A DNA stretch of 64,000 bases from an uncultured Dorea sp. (GCA_910579015.1 CAJTRO010000009.1:24732-88731), one strand, 5' to 3'; positions 32,596 through 42,039 are shown, counted from the stretch's first letter. A program made the numbers and translations. The notes: generated by a model from the letters alone, not told the origin.

Positions 32596-33522
32596 CTAAA
32601 AATCCAACTCCCTCCGGTCTAATAATTCGTCCATAACCTCTACCAGACGTCCTATCTCCGGCTTCGACAGCTGCTCGTCTGCACCAAGCTGCTTGCCCTT
32701 GCGCCGCATCTCCTCATTGATCAGCGAGGAGAATATGATCACTGGCATTCTTCTCAGCCGTTCATCATCCTTCACAAGCTTCGTCAGACGATGACCATCC
32801 ATCTCAGGCATCTCGATATCCGTGATCAGCAATGACGCTTTCTCATGGATATTCGCTTCATTGCGGATGCTCTCCAGATATTCCCAGGCATCCTTCCCGT
32901 TGTTGAAGTTCTTAAGATTACTGTATCCTGCACGGAACAGGGAATCCTTGATCATCTTCGTAAGAAGGATGGAATCCTCCGCAAGTACGATCGGGTTATC
33001 TCTTGGCACCCGTTCTCCGAGAGCGTCAATGTCATGTACCTGGATACTCGTCTCCGGAGCAATCTCCGCCACGATCTTCTCAAAATCAAGAATCGTTACA
33101 AGCTGGCCGCCACACTGGGCAATACCTGTGGCAACCCCGTCGTCCCCGTTGCTAAGCGCCTTATCCGGCTTCTGGATATCCTCCCAGGAGATCCTGCTGA
33201 TCCCCACCACCGTATGTACACGGAATGCAATGTTCATCTTATTGAAATTCGTGATGATAAAGAGATCCCTGTCATTCTTATCGCCGCTGTTGCCGGTCAG
33301 ATATCTCGGAAGGTTGATCACTGTCAGAAGAATCTCCCTCGGCTTAAATATCCCCTCTACGGCGTGATGAGAATGCGGTACAGGCTTCACCTTATCCGCC
33401 ATCATAATTTCCCGTACTTTCGCCACATTGATTCCATATAGTTCACCAAAAATGGTGAACTGCATAATCTCAATCTCATTTGTTCCTGATTCCAATAAAA
33501 TCTCTGTATCAGCCATACACAT
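32596..33522 (-). CDS. cheV: Chemotaxis coupling protein CheV
   Basis: The 308-residue protein joins a CheW-like domain (about 15-165, with FTIFGELYGINVAKVREIMM and ILLTVINLPRYL) to a response-regulator receiver domain (about 175-303, phosphoacceptor Asp in LLITDIEMPEMDG and the conserved Lys in QLSKPE). It couples receptors to CheA and helps adaptation through its phosphorylation. AAGGAG lies close to the ATG at 33522; the second ATG six bases later is an alternative. First gene of a unit with the EAL-HDOD gene, behind a SigD-like -10. Confidence 0.94.
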   Translation of the reverse strand: MCMADTEILLESGTNEIEIMQFTIFGELYGINVAKVREIMMADKVKPVPHSHHAVEGIFKPREILLTVINLPRYLTGNSGDKNDRDLFIITNFNKMNIAFRVHTVVGISRISWEDIQKPDKALSNGDDGVATGIAQCGGQLVTILDFEKIVAEIAPETSIQVHDIDALGERVPRDNPIVLAEDSILLTKMIKDSLFRAGYSNLKNFNNGKDAWEYLESIRNEANIHEKASLLITDIEMPEMDGHRLTKLVKDDERLRRMPVIIFSSLINEEMRRKGKQLGADEQLSKPEIGRLVEVMDELLDRRELDF

Positions 33523-33548
33523 TTCACTCCTTTATACTCTATGTATAT

Positions 33549-33556
33549 TTATCGGC
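33549..33556 (-). promoter_or_regulatory. SigD (FliA) -10 element before cheV
   Basis: On the minus strand GCCGATAA is a full match to the SigD -10 consensus, 26 bases before the cheV ATG, giving a leader of about 20 bases. The -35 at the expected distance (TATG or TTAT) is poor. Confidence 0.5.
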
Positions 33557-33680
33557 GCAATACCCATCCGGCATAACGTCTGTCAGTCACCTTGCAGCCA
33601 AACTTATCTGTCAGTTCCGCACCAGAAAGAGAACCTTCTTCCGGAGAATGCCTGACATCCGCTGTCACGGAAGTAAGAGG

Positions 33681-34175
33681 TTACAGCATACGCTCCGGCT
33701 TTCCTGCTGACCGCACATATACCTTCCCTGTCGCAACATCCAGCAGCATAGTCCTTGCATAATTCGCCCCGGTGTCCTCGCTGGCCACACGCAATCCTTC
33801 CGCCATCAATATCCGCTTAACATTCTGGGCATTACGTTCCCCAATGTTGCCCAGTCCGCCGCCGCCCTTCATCTCAAACATCTTGGCGCCGCCGGCAATC
33901 TTACATACAAGCCTCTGCTTCGTTGCACCATAGGCGCCCAGCTTACGGAGCGTCTCATGGATCCCTGAATCTGCGAATTTAAATACATTAGCATCGCCTG
34001 CTCTCCCTCTCTCTGGCAACATGATATGAAGCAGCGCTCCTAACTTGATCATAGGATCATAGAAAGATATTCCGATACATGACCCCAGCGCATATGTAAT
34101 CAGAACCCCTTCCTGCCTTGTTATCTTCATATCAGCAATTCCGACCGATATCTTCTTTTCCATCGACTTACTCAA
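33681..34175 (-). CDS. cheD: Chemoreceptor glutamine deamidase CheD
   Basis: CheD deamidates Gln residues on chemoreceptors and is controlled by CheC. In this 164-residue protein the catalytic triad matches Thermotoga CheD in spacing: Thr27, Cys33 (ALGSCIGI) and His50 (GALLHIMLP). Other conserved segments are IAGGAKMF and GERNAQNVKRIL. It overlaps cheC by eight bases, in keeping with the CheC-CheD complex. It is the last recognisable gene of the main flagellar operon. Confidence 0.96.
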   Translation of the reverse strand: MSKSMEKKISVGIADMKITRQEGVLITYALGSCIGISFYDPMIKLGALLHIMLPERGRAGDANVFKFADSGIHETLRKLGAYGATKQRLVCKIAGGAKMFEMKGGGGLGNIGERNAQNVKRILMAEGLRVASEDTGANYARTMLLDVATGKVYVRSAGKPERML

Positions 34176-34788
34176 CTCCTAGTTTTTTCATAAGAACACT
34201 CAAAGACTCTACATCCGGCAGAAGCAGCATGTTGCTGTTTAGTGCTTTTCCGTCTATCTTAAACTCTCCTGTTATCATCATGATCCTGTCTGAATGCTGT
34301 CCCATCATCGCAATCGGCACGCTCATGATACCGCCCAGCATATTCACGGCAAACTGCGGAACAGACAATTCAACCTGCATTCCGATCAGTCCTGACATCG
34401 CCGTAATATATGAGGAGATCACGATATTTCCTATCTCAGACAGAACAGAAGAATCTATCTCCTCCATCGCCAGGAAATCCGGACAGTCCTTCCCAAGCAT
34501 CCTGTGCAGTACCTCGTCTGAGAATTCCTTCGTCAGGATAAACAGCATGATCCCGCCGAGCTCTCCCGACATCTCCACAAATATAGCCGCAACCAGCTCT
34601 TCCGGATCTCCCAGGTGAGACAAAGCTTCATTAAACCCCAGGATCTGAACCTCCGGAACCGCCATGTTCACCTTCGCATTCAACATACTTGATAAGGCTG
34701 TTGCCGCGTTTCCGCCCCCGATACTCCCGATCTCTTTCAGGATATCCAGCTCTAACGCATTCATCTCTTCATAAGTTTTTATCGCCAT
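34168..34788 (-). CDS. cheC: CheY-P phosphatase CheC
   Basis: The 206-residue protein has two pseudo-symmetric CheC motifs. The second is intact (Glu and Asn in SEIGNIVISSYITAM). The first reads KEIGSIGGGNAATAL, with Ser where the catalytic Asn usually stands, so one of the two active sites may be weakened. CheC dephosphorylates CheY-P and binds CheD; the cheD gene overlaps its end. It follows the distal FlgF/FlgG gene by 11 bases at the end of the flagellar operon. Confidence 0.94.
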   Translation of the reverse strand: MAIKTYEEMNALELDILKEIGSIGGGNAATALSSMLNAKVNMAVPEVQILGFNEALSHLGDPEELVAAIFVEMSGELGGIMLFILTKEFSDEVLHRMLGKDCPDFLAMEEIDSSVLSEIGNIVISSYITAMSGLIGMQVELSVPQFAVNMLGGIMSVPIAMMGQHSDRIMMITGEFKIDGKALNSNMLLLPDVESLSVLMKKLGVE

Positions 34789-34799
34789 AAGCCACCTCT

Positions 34800-35522
34800 C
34801 TATGATCTCAATGTGTTAATCGTGTTCACAACCTCGTCTGACGTCTGAACCATCTTAAGCGCATAAGAATATGCCCTCTGTGCTTCTATGATCCGTGTAA
34901 AATCGTCCGCCACGCTCGCTCCCGACATCTCCAGTGCGTGATCGACCACCTTCGCATCCGCGATCAGGAACGGCGCCCCGTTCTTCTCAACCGGAACAAA
35001 CTCGTTATTACCGGTACTCAGCATACCGTCCAGAATATTGAACCCATACACAGCCGGCTGCCCGCTGAGCTCCTTGCCCTTATCCCCGTCTGTCACCAGA
35101 ATCGGGTTCTGGTTCTGATCCAGCACGAAATTGCCGTTGTCATTCACAAGATAGAAGTCGTCTCCTCTCTGCGACATACTGAAATGTCCGTTCCTTGTAT
35201 ATGTAATCTCATTCGTAATCGGGCTTCTCACCATGAAGAATCCCTTCCCGGTAATCGCATAATCAAACTGCCCCTGCGTGGTTGTGAATCCGACCGGACT
35301 GAAATCCGTATTCGTCTTCTCCACCCGGATACCCGTTCCGGACTTAAGCGGGGTATCCGCTCCGGTATAATTATTCAGATTATAATACATCAGGTCAGAG
35401 AACACCGTCGTCTTGGCCTTGTATCCATAGTTGTTCACGTTCGCAAGGTTGTTAGCGACAACATTCATCTTCTGCTGTTCCTCCATCGCACCCCTTGCCG
35501 CAGTATAAAATGACGTATACAT
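34800..35522 (-). CDS. Flagellar rod/hook-basal body protein, FlgF/FlgG family
   Basis: This 240-residue axial protein has the N-terminal rod signature (GAMEEQQKMNVVANNLANVN, NNYGYKAK), a central ITGKGFFMVRSP and a C-terminal helix (IIEAQRAYSYALKMVQTSDE, VVNTINTL). FlgF and FlgG are close paralogues, and Bacillus has two such genes (flhO, flhP), so I do not assign a symbol. The C-terminus is closer to FlgG. It lies 33 bases downstream of the second member of this pair, after fliA. Confidence 0.88.
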   Translation of the reverse strand: MYTSFYTAARGAMEEQQKMNVVANNLANVNNYGYKAKTTVFSDLMYYNLNNYTGADTPLKSGTGIRVEKTNTDFSPVGFTTTQGQFDYAITGKGFFMVRSPITNEITYTRNGHFSMSQRGDDFYLVNDNGNFVLDQNQNPILVTDGDKGKELSGQPAVYGFNILDGMLSTGNNEFVPVEKNGAPFLIADAKVVDHALEMSGASVADDFTRIIEAQRAYSYALKMVQTSDEVVNTINTLRS

Positions 35523-35555
35523 GGTAAATCTCTCCTCTCTGTCAGCCTCTCATAT

Positions 35556-36302
35556 CTATGTCGGCGAACCAATAGTAACAATCTTTCCAGTCAGCTGGTC
35601 GTATATCTTCAATATCTGAGCGGAACTCTGCAACACTCTCTGGCTGCTCATCATCCTCGTCATCTCCTCCGCCATCTCAACATTGGAGTCCTCCAGATAC
35701 TTCTGCGTGATCGTCGTCCCCGCATTCGCCGCCTGCGGCTGGGCATTCGCCTGGAACACTCCGCCGGTAATCTTGGTGAGCTGGTTATAATCTGCGAAGT
35801 CTACTACCCGGATTGTTCCAAAGTACTGACTGCCGTCCTCGCTGGTGATATTGCCCTGTCTGTCGATCGTGATCTCGTCCGTCGTAAGCCGTATCGGTCC
35901 GTTCGTACCCATCACGCGTCCAATCCCCGGCAGAAGGAGATACCCTTCATTATCCAGATTAAACGATCCGTTCCTTGAATATACCATCCCATTATCCGTC
36001 TGGATCTCAAAAAACCCGCTGCCTGTAAGCCCTACATCCATAGGCGCGCCCGTCTCCCGTATCCCGCCTTCGGAATAGTCTGTCACACGCTCATCCGCCG
36101 TGTTCACCCATGATTCCACGCCAATCGCATTCTTACCGCTCTTGTCATAGCGGTACATCATCTCGTCCCGGAAGGTACTCTGCATGATTCTGTCTTCCTT
36201 ATATCCGGGAGTGGATACATTCGTCATATTATTACTGATGACGTTCAGATTCCGGTTCTGTGTGATCATGTTAGCCGTAAGATTATAATACCCTTGAAAC
36301 AT
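35556..36302 (-). CDS. Flagellar rod/hook-basal body protein, FlgF/FlgG family
   Basis: This 248-residue protein has the axial motifs LNVISNNMTNVSTPGYKEDR near the N-terminus, DVGLTGSGFFEIQTDNGMVY in the middle, and a C-terminus with SNVEMAEEMTRMMSSQRVLQ that forms the helical D0 domain. It makes part of the rod across the cell wall. FlgF or FlgG status cannot be decided by reading. Its start follows the fliA stop by one base, so sigma factor and rod genes are coupled. Confidence 0.88.
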   Translation of the reverse strand: MFQGYYNLTANMITQNRNLNVISNNMTNVSTPGYKEDRIMQSTFRDEMMYRYDKSGKNAIGVESWVNTADERVTDYSEGGIRETGAPMDVGLTGSGFFEIQTDNGMVYSRNGSFNLDNEGYLLLPGIGRVMGTNGPIRLTTDEITIDRQGNITSEDGSQYFGTIRVVDFADYNQLTKITGGVFQANAQPQAANAGTTITQKYLEDSNVEMAEEMTRMMSSQRVLQSSAQILKIYDQLTGKIVTIGSPT

Positions 36303-36303
36303 C

Positions 36304-37092
36304 TTAGCTCTCCTTTTCTTCGTTGAATCTTTCCATGTGTTTCCGTAGTTTCTTTATTGCATTCGTATGAATCTGGGAGACTCTCGGCTCACTCACACTG
36401 AGTACATCCGCGATCTGTCTCATATTCAACTCATCTATATAATACAGCGAGATTACGAGCTGCTCATTCTCCTTAAGCAGCCCTACACCTTCTGCCAGAA
36501 CCTCTGTAAGCTCCTTCTTAAGATACTTACTCTCCGGCTGCTCATTCTTCTCACCCTGGGGCAGCGACACACCCACTTCATTCCCCTGAGCCTCCGCAAG
36601 GACCATATCCAGCGACAGTATATTAAACAGCGCCGCCTTGCGCATGGTCTCCTGATACTTCTCAGGCGTAATGTTCAGATATTCGGTCACCTCCTGCACG
36701 GAAGGATAATATCCATGTTTATTATATAACGTTGTCACCGCTTCTTCAATATCTCTTGTGCTCTTTCTTGTACTTCTTGGCACCCAGTCCTGCTTTCTTG
36801 CCAGGTCAATGATCATTCCCTTGATACGTTTTGATATAAATGTCTCGAATTTTACATTCTTATCCACGTCAAACTTATCGATCGAAGACATGATCGCGAT
36901 CACGCCTTCGCTTATAATATCGTCTACCTGTGAAAAACTCAGATAGATATCCCGCATCTGAAGCGCGATACTCTTCACAAGATAGATATAGCGCATGACG
37001 ATTTCCTGTTTGATCTCCAGGCTGCCAGTTTCTTTATACAGTTTTAGAAGCTCTTCGTTCGTCTTTTCTTTATATCTTTCCTGTGTTTCCAT
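36304..37092 (-). CDS. fliA: Flagellar sigma factor FliA/SigD
   Basis: The 262-residue sigma-70 family protein has region 2 (YIYLVKSIALQMRDIYLSFS, DDIISEGVIAIMSSIDKFD, KRIKGMIIDLARKQDWVPRS), region 3, and region 4 (LVISLYYIDELNMRQIADVL, SVSEPRVSQIH). The pattern IDLARKQDWVPRS and overall length are those of the FliA/WhiG group that reads flagellin, fliD and chemotaxis promoters. Lying near the end of the large operon directly after flhA, it links late-gene expression to transcription of the basal body genes. The anti-sigma gene flgM is not in the window. Confidence 0.95.
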   Translation of the reverse strand: METQERYKEKTNEELLKLYKETGSLEIKQEIVMRYIYLVKSIALQMRDIYLSFSQVDDIISEGVIAIMSSIDKFDVDKNVKFETFISKRIKGMIIDLARKQDWVPRSTRKSTRDIEEAVTTLYNKHGYYPSVQEVTEYLNITPEKYQETMRKAALFNILSLDMVLAEAQGNEVGVSLPQGEKNEQPESKYLKKELTEVLAEGVGLLKENEQLVISLYYIDELNMRQIADVLSVSEPRVSQIHTNAIKKLRKHMERFNEEKES

Positions 37093-37125
37093 ACCGTATG
37101 CTCCGCTTATAATTTATATTATTCA

Positions 37126-39195
37126 TCACATCGTGATATTGCCAACTGCCTGGATCTGGATATTATTGCTGATCTCATTAAATGAAAGAACAAATACATC
37201 CGGGAAGAACTGCTCGATCAGGCGGTAGACATGCAGTCTCACTACCTGACTGGTCAGGATCACCGGCGACTGTCCCAGCTCCTGGAACTTCTTCACTTCC
37301 TCTGACATCTGCGTGATCACATTCTGCATTACATCCGGGCTGAGCGCCAGATACACGCCGTGGTCTCCGTTGGTCAGACTGGTGATGATATTCTTCTCCA
37401 GCTCTGCATCCAGCGTCACCACCTTCATGCTGTTGCCTTCACAGAACCGCCTTGTGATCGTCCGCTTAAGCGCAACACGGATATTCTCCGTGATCGTATC
37501 CAGATCCCGGACCGTCATGGACGAATCCACGATCGTCTCCATGATCGTCTCCATGTCCTTGATCGGAATCCCTTCCTTCAACAGATTGGTAAGGATCTTC
37601 TGGAAATTACCAAAGGAGATCAGCGTCGGGATTAATTCATCCACAAGCTCCGGAGACTGTTTCTTCATATTATCAACCAGACGTACAACCTCCTGACGGT
37701 TCAGGAGCTCGTATGCATGTTTCTTCACGGTCTCTGATAAGTGTGTCAGCATAACAGACAACGGATCGATAACCGTATATCCGTAGATCTCCGCCATCTC
37801 TTTCTTGTCTACTGTGATCCATTTACTCGGAATACCATATGCAGGCTCGATGGTATCTATACCATCAATTTCCTTCTCAAGATTCGGCGGCTCTAAGGCC
37901 AGGTAATAATCTACCAGGATCTCTCCCTTGGCAACCTCTTCACCCTTAATCTTGATCACATACTGATTGGTATTCAGGCTTGAGCTGTCACGCAGCCGGA
38001 TAGACGGAATGACAAGTCCCATCTCCTGTGCATACTGGCGCCGGAAGATTACGATACGGTCGATCATCCTTCCGCCGCTTGCCTCATCCACAAGCGGAAT
38101 CAGACTGTAACCAAACTCCATCTCTATCGGCTCCACAGAAATCAGTGAATACACACTGTTGATATCCTTGAAATTGTCTTCCTCCACCATCTGCTCTTCC
38201 ACAGGTCCGGCGCCGCCCATGGCCATCGCCCCCTGTTCCGGAACCACGGCAAACTGCTCCATACGGCGGAGAAGATAAAACCCGCCGAGCATCATGATCA
38301 GCGCGATCACTGCAAGCTGGAGCTTTGGCATCCCCGGAACCGCAAGCAGGATTGCAAGCACGCCGCCCGCGATCATGATCGCCTTAGGCTGTGCTCCAAA
38401 CTGGCTCGTTACATCTATGTTCAGACTGTCTTCCGCAACCGCACGGGTTACGATCATACCTGTCGCCGTTGAGATCAGAAGCGCCGGTATCTGAGATACC
38501 AGACCGTCACCGATCGTGGCGATGGAATATACCTGAAGGACTTCTGTGAATCCCATGTCCCCCTGGACCATACCGATGACACATCCGCCCAGGAAATTGA
38601 CTGCCGTGATGATCAGGGACATGGTTGCATCTCCCTTAACGATCTTCGTGGCACCGTCCATGGAACCATAAAAATCGGCTTCCTTCTGGATCTTATATCG
38701 TCTTGCCTTTGCTTCTTCCTCTGTGATCAGTCCGCTTCCTAAGTCTGCGTCGATCGCCATCTGCTTACCGGGCATAGCGTCCAGCGTGAATCTTGCCGCT
38801 ACCTCAGCCACACGCTCTGCACCTTTGGTAATAACAAGGAACTGTACTAATACGATGATCAGGAATATGATCACACCGACAACGACATTTCCCTGGAGAA
38901 CGAAATCACCCATGGACTTGATCACCTGTCCGGCCGTACCGGAGTTACTTAAGATACTCCTTGTAGAGGAGATATTGATTCCGATACGGTATAATGTCGT
39001 GATAAGAAGCAGTGACGGGAAGATAGAGAATTCCAGCGCCTCTTTGATATTCATACTGACCAGAAGAATGATCAGCGATACCGCAATATTTAAAATAATC
39101 ATAACGTCCAGGAAAAACGGACTTAACGGTATGATCAACAGCAATACGATCATTACTACGATCAATGATACCGCGTTATTCAATATATTTTTCAT
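37126..39195 (-). CDS. flhA: Flagellar type III export gate protein FlhA
   Basis: The 689-residue protein has an N-terminal membrane half of about eight helices (to about 320) with FSIFPSLLLITTLYRIGINI and the conserved export-gate loop (RVAEVAARFTLDAMPGKQMA, IDADLGSGLI). Its cytoplasmic half (about 350-689) docks substrates and chaperones. Length is standard. It follows flhB by three bases. In many Clostridia flhF and flhG come next, but here fliA follows after 33 bases. Confidence 0.97.
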   Translation of the reverse strand: MKNILNNAVSLIVVMIVLLLIIPLSPFFLDVMIILNIAVSLIILLVSMNIKEALEFSIFPSLLLITTLYRIGINISSTRSILSNSGTAGQVIKSMGDFVLQGNVVVGVIIFLIIVLVQFLVITKGAERVAEVAARFTLDAMPGKQMAIDADLGSGLITEEEAKARRYKIQKEADFYGSMDGATKIVKGDATMSLIITAVNFLGGCVIGMVQGDMGFTEVLQVYSIATIGDGLVSQIPALLISTATGMIVTRAVAEDSLNIDVTSQFGAQPKAIMIAGGVLAILLAVPGMPKLQLAVIALIMMLGGFYLLRRMEQFAVVPEQGAMAMGGAGPVEEQMVEEDNFKDINSVYSLISVEPIEMEFGYSLIPLVDEASGGRMIDRIVIFRRQYAQEMGLVIPSIRLRDSSSLNTNQYVIKIKGEEVAKGEILVDYYLALEPPNLEKEIDGIDTIEPAYGIPSKWITVDKKEMAEIYGYTVIDPLSVMLTHLSETVKKHAYELLNRQEVVRLVDNMKKQSPELVDELIPTLISFGNFQKILTNLLKEGIPIKDMETIMETIVDSSMTVRDLDTITENIRVALKRTITRRFCEGNSMKVVTLDAELEKNIITSLTNGDHGVYLALSPDVMQNVITQMSEEVKKFQELGQSPVILTSQVVRLHVYRLIEQFFPDVFVLSFNEISNNIQIQAVGNITM

Positions 39196-39198
39196 CTT

Positions 39199-40260
39199 CT
39201 ACACCAACTTTTTGTTCATTCGGAATATCTCAACAAGGATCTCCGCTACCACTCCATAATATTCCGCCGGAATCTGTCCGCCCAGCGGAGTTGAAGCGTA
39301 CAGCCCCCTCGCAAGGGGCTTATTCTCAATGACTGTGACCTTATTCTGCTGGCCGATCTCCACGATCTTAAGCGCCACCAGATCCTGTCCCTTCGCTATC
39401 ACCTTAGGGGCATTGTCATGGTCAATGTCATACTTAAGGGCAACCGCATAATGCGTAGGGTTTCGGATGATAACGTCCGCATCCGGAACCGCCTGCATCA
39501 TCCTGCTCCTTGCCATACTCTGTTGCAGACTCCGGATCTTCCCCTTGACCTTGGGATCTCCTTCCATCTGCTTAAATTCTTCTTTGACCTCTTCTTTACT
39601 CATCTTCAGGTCTTTTTCATACTTCCACCGCTGATAGAAGTAATCGAATCCTGCGATCGCGGCAAATATCATGCCGATCTGCAAAACCATGCTCATGATC
39701 TCCTTCAGCACATATGCCGAAGCATTGATGGGATTCACATCCAGCATCTGCGCGATCACAATGATCTCATCCCTAAGGATATTATACAGAACAACCGCAA
39801 GGACAATAATCTTAAGAACAGACTTCACAAGCTCTACCAGCTGCTTCGCGGAGAACATATTCTTGATCCCGTTCAGCGGGTTCAGTTTACTGAGCTTGAA
39901 CTTCAGAGGCTCCTTCGTGAAAAGGAATCGTGTCTGTATCCCTGTCGCGATCACACCGATAGAAAGACTGATCACTCCCAGCGGGAAGATACATTTTGCC
40001 AGTGTGTTGACAGACTTCATACCCAGTATCTGCAAATTGCCAAGGGATAATTCGTCAATAGTTGCGACAGAAGAAATCTGGAAGATCATCATTTCCCTGA
40101 GCGATTTGTATATGGTTGGAAATAACATCTGTAAACAATAGAAACACCCTACAAGCGAAGCGACCGCGATAACGTCCTTACTGGTGGCGACGTTACCTTT
40201 CTTACGTTGGTCCCTTCGCTTCTTAGGTGTGGCTTTTTCGGTTTTTTCATCTGACGCCAA
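39199..40260 (-). CDS. flhB: Flagellar export switch protein FlhB
   Basis: FlhB forms part of the export gate and switches substrate class after autocleavage. The 353-residue protein has four membrane helices and a cytoplasmic domain with the cleavage motif Asn267-Pro-Thr-His270 (VIIRNPTHYAVAL). The N-terminal EKTEKATPKKRRDQRKKGNV is diagnostic and shows that the TTG start is correct; AAGGAAGTGAG lies just upstream. FliR and FlhB are separate genes here, unlike the fusions seen in some clostridia. Confidence 0.97.
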   Translation of the reverse strand: MASDEKTEKATPKKRRDQRKKGNVATSKDVIAVASLVGCFYCLQMLFPTIYKSLREMMIFQISSVATIDELSLGNLQILGMKSVNTLAKCIFPLGVISLSIGVIATGIQTRFLFTKEPLKFKLSKLNPLNGIKNMFSAKQLVELVKSVLKIIVLAVVLYNILRDEIIVIAQMLDVNPINASAYVLKEIMSMVLQIGMIFAAIAGFDYFYQRWKYEKDLKMSKEEVKEEFKQMEGDPKVKGKIRSLQQSMARSRMMQAVPDADVIIRNPTHYAVALKYDIDHDNAPKVIAKGQDLVALKIVEIGQQNKVTVIENKPLARGLYASTPLGGQIPAEYYGVVAEILVEIFRMNKKLV

Positions 40261-40292
40261 AGATTCTCACTTCCTTCACAAGCCATGCATCT

Positions 40293-41060
40293 TTATAAGA
40301 ATGTCAGAATTCCCTGGACCGTCTTTATCATCGTTGTCATGATCTTCTCTATATATTCGCCCGCCGGCGCATACAGAAGAGCAAGAAGGCCCAGTCCGAC
40401 AATTAATTTCATCTGGATATTAATTACGAAAATACTAATCTGCGGCACTACTTTATTCAGAATACCTACTCCCATCTCCACCAGAAATTCTGCGGCGATC
40501 ATGGGCAGCGCAAGGCTTACTCCCATGCCCACACATTCAAGGAAGATGTCAAGGATCCGAAGTGCAAGTCCCTGGGTAATAACAATCCCCCCATACGGGA
40601 CGATCTCAGCCGATGTCAGCAGGATCTTCATCAGTGCGAGATGTCCGTCTACTGCAAAAAAAAGCAGGATAAGCCATGCCTGATACACACTACCTGTTAC
40701 GGGCATCTGGGCATTACTCTGCGGATCGTACACAGTGGCCATAGACAGGCCGATCTGATAATCTATGATATAGCCTGCAAAACTTATAATAAAAAAAAAC
40801 AAGTGCATGACATATCCTATCACATATCCCGCAGCGAATTCTTTGAGCAGAAGGAATCCGAACTCTATCGTACTCACTATCTCCAAAGCCTCCTCCATCG
40901 AGGCAGAATACACCACCATGGTCAGGATAAAGATGAATCCAGCCTTCACCCTCACCGGTATATTATTCCGTCCCAATATCGGATTCATTAAGATAAACCC
41001 TGACATCCGCATCAAGATCAGGGAGAACAAGGTTAGCTGTGCGGTATTACTTATCGACAT
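40293..41060 (-). CDS. fliR: Flagellar export gate protein FliR
   Basis: The 255-residue membrane protein has about six hydrophobic helices and typical FliR segments (RMSGFILMNPILGRNNIPVR, LLLKEFAAGYVIGYVMHLFF, GYIIDYQIGLSMATVYDPQS). It assembles with FliP and FliQ into the export pore. It lies 16 bases after fliQ and 32 bases before flhB. Confidence 0.96.
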   Translation of the reverse strand: MSISNTAQLTLFSLILMRMSGFILMNPILGRNNIPVRVKAGFIFILTMVVYSASMEEALEIVSTIEFGFLLLKEFAAGYVIGYVMHLFFFIISFAGYIIDYQIGLSMATVYDPQSNAQMPVTGSVYQAWLILLFFAVDGHLALMKILLTSAEIVPYGGIVITQGLALRILDIFLECVGMGVSLALPMIAAEFLVEMGVGILNKVVPQISIFVINIQMKLIVGLGLLALLYAPAGEYIEKIMTTMIKTVQGILTFL

Positions 41061-41076
41061 GTCACCACTCCTCGCA

Positions 41077-41337
41077 TCAGCCTTGTATCAGCCGGAATAT
41101 CCGTGTAGTAAATTCCTGTAACATCTCTAACATCTTGCTGCCGGAAAATACAAGTATGATACCTATTACCAATAATTTCGGCACAAACGTGATCGTCTGT
41201 TCATGAATCTGCGTCGCTGCCTGTATGATAGAGATCAGAATACCTACCATCATACTGATCACAAGAAGCGGACCTGCAAGCTGAATGATCAGTACGAACA
41301 CATCATACATCAAATCCACCACTTCTCCATTTGTCAT
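41077..41337 (-). CDS. fliQ: Flagellar export gate protein FliQ
   Basis: This 86-residue protein has two membrane helices forming a hairpin and the conserved stretch GILISIIQAATQIHEQTITF, VPKLLVIG. It matches the usual size (about 89). It stands between fliP and fliR as in nearly all flagellar operons. Confidence 0.97.
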   Translation of the reverse strand: MTNGEVVDLMYDVFVLIIQLAGPLLVISMMVGILISIIQAATQIHEQTITFVPKLLVIGIILVFSGSKMLEMLQEFTTRIFRLIQG

Positions 41338-41358
41338 CTATATGCTCCCTTCCTGACG

Positions 41359-42039
41359 TCAGTGAAAACTGTTCGCAATTGTTGAGAATAACAACTCCCA
41401 TCCGTCCACCGTCACAAACAGCAGTAATTTGAACGGCATCGAGATCATCGCCGGAGGAAGCATCATCATTCCCATGGACATCAGCGTACTGGACACTACG
41501 ATATCTATCAGCAGGAACGGAAGATACAGCAGAAAACCTGCCGTAAAGCCCTTCTTCAATTCACTGGTCATGAACGAAGGTATGATAACCGTCATCGGCA
41601 GCTCTAAAAGCTGTGCCTGCTCCTCCACCTGCACATCTTCCCTTCCGGACAAGTCCAGAAACATCTTAAGAGAGCTCTTCTCCGTATTTCTCAGCATAAA
41701 TTCCTTGAGCGGAACCTGCGCCCTGTCAATCGCTTCGGCCTGTGTGATCTCCTGATTCTTGTAAGGCGTGTAGGCTTCCGTATTGATCTGCTTGATAACC
41801 GGATCCATGATAAATAATGTAAGGAAGATTGCAATTCCAATCAATACCATGTTCGGCGGTGTCTGCTGTACTCCCATCGCGTTGCGTAGAAAGGACAGAA
41901 TGATCGTCGTTCTGGCAAAGGATGTTACCATGATCAAAAGAGAGGGCAGAAGTGAGACGATCGTCATCATCAACAATATATCAAGTGTAGGAACCTGATT
42001 ACCATTCACATTGATCAATGATTGGTCTAAATCGTACAC
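41359..42039 (-). CDS. fliP: Flagellar export gate protein FliP
   Basis: The 226-residue protein has four membrane helices and the hallmark segments SFARTTIILSFLRNAMGVQQ, TPPNMVLIGIAIFLTLFIMD, and the C-terminal GMMMLPPAMISMPFKLLLFV. Unlike enterobacterial FliP it has no cleavable signal peptide; the first 20 residues are polar (DQSLINVNGNQVPTLD). The start is GTG, sharing one base with the fliO stop (TAGTG), so the two are coupled. Confidence 0.97.
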   Translation of the reverse strand: MYDLDQSLINVNGNQVPTLDILLMMTIVSLLPSLLIMVTSFARTTIILSFLRNAMGVQQTPPNMVLIGIAIFLTLFIMDPVIKQINTEAYTPYKNQEITQAEAIDRAQVPLKEFMLRNTEKSSLKMFLDLSGREDVQVEEQAQLLELPMTVIIPSFMTSELKKGFTAGFLLYLPFLLIDIVVSSTLMSMGMMMLPPAMISMPFKLLLFVTVDGWELLFSTIANSFH

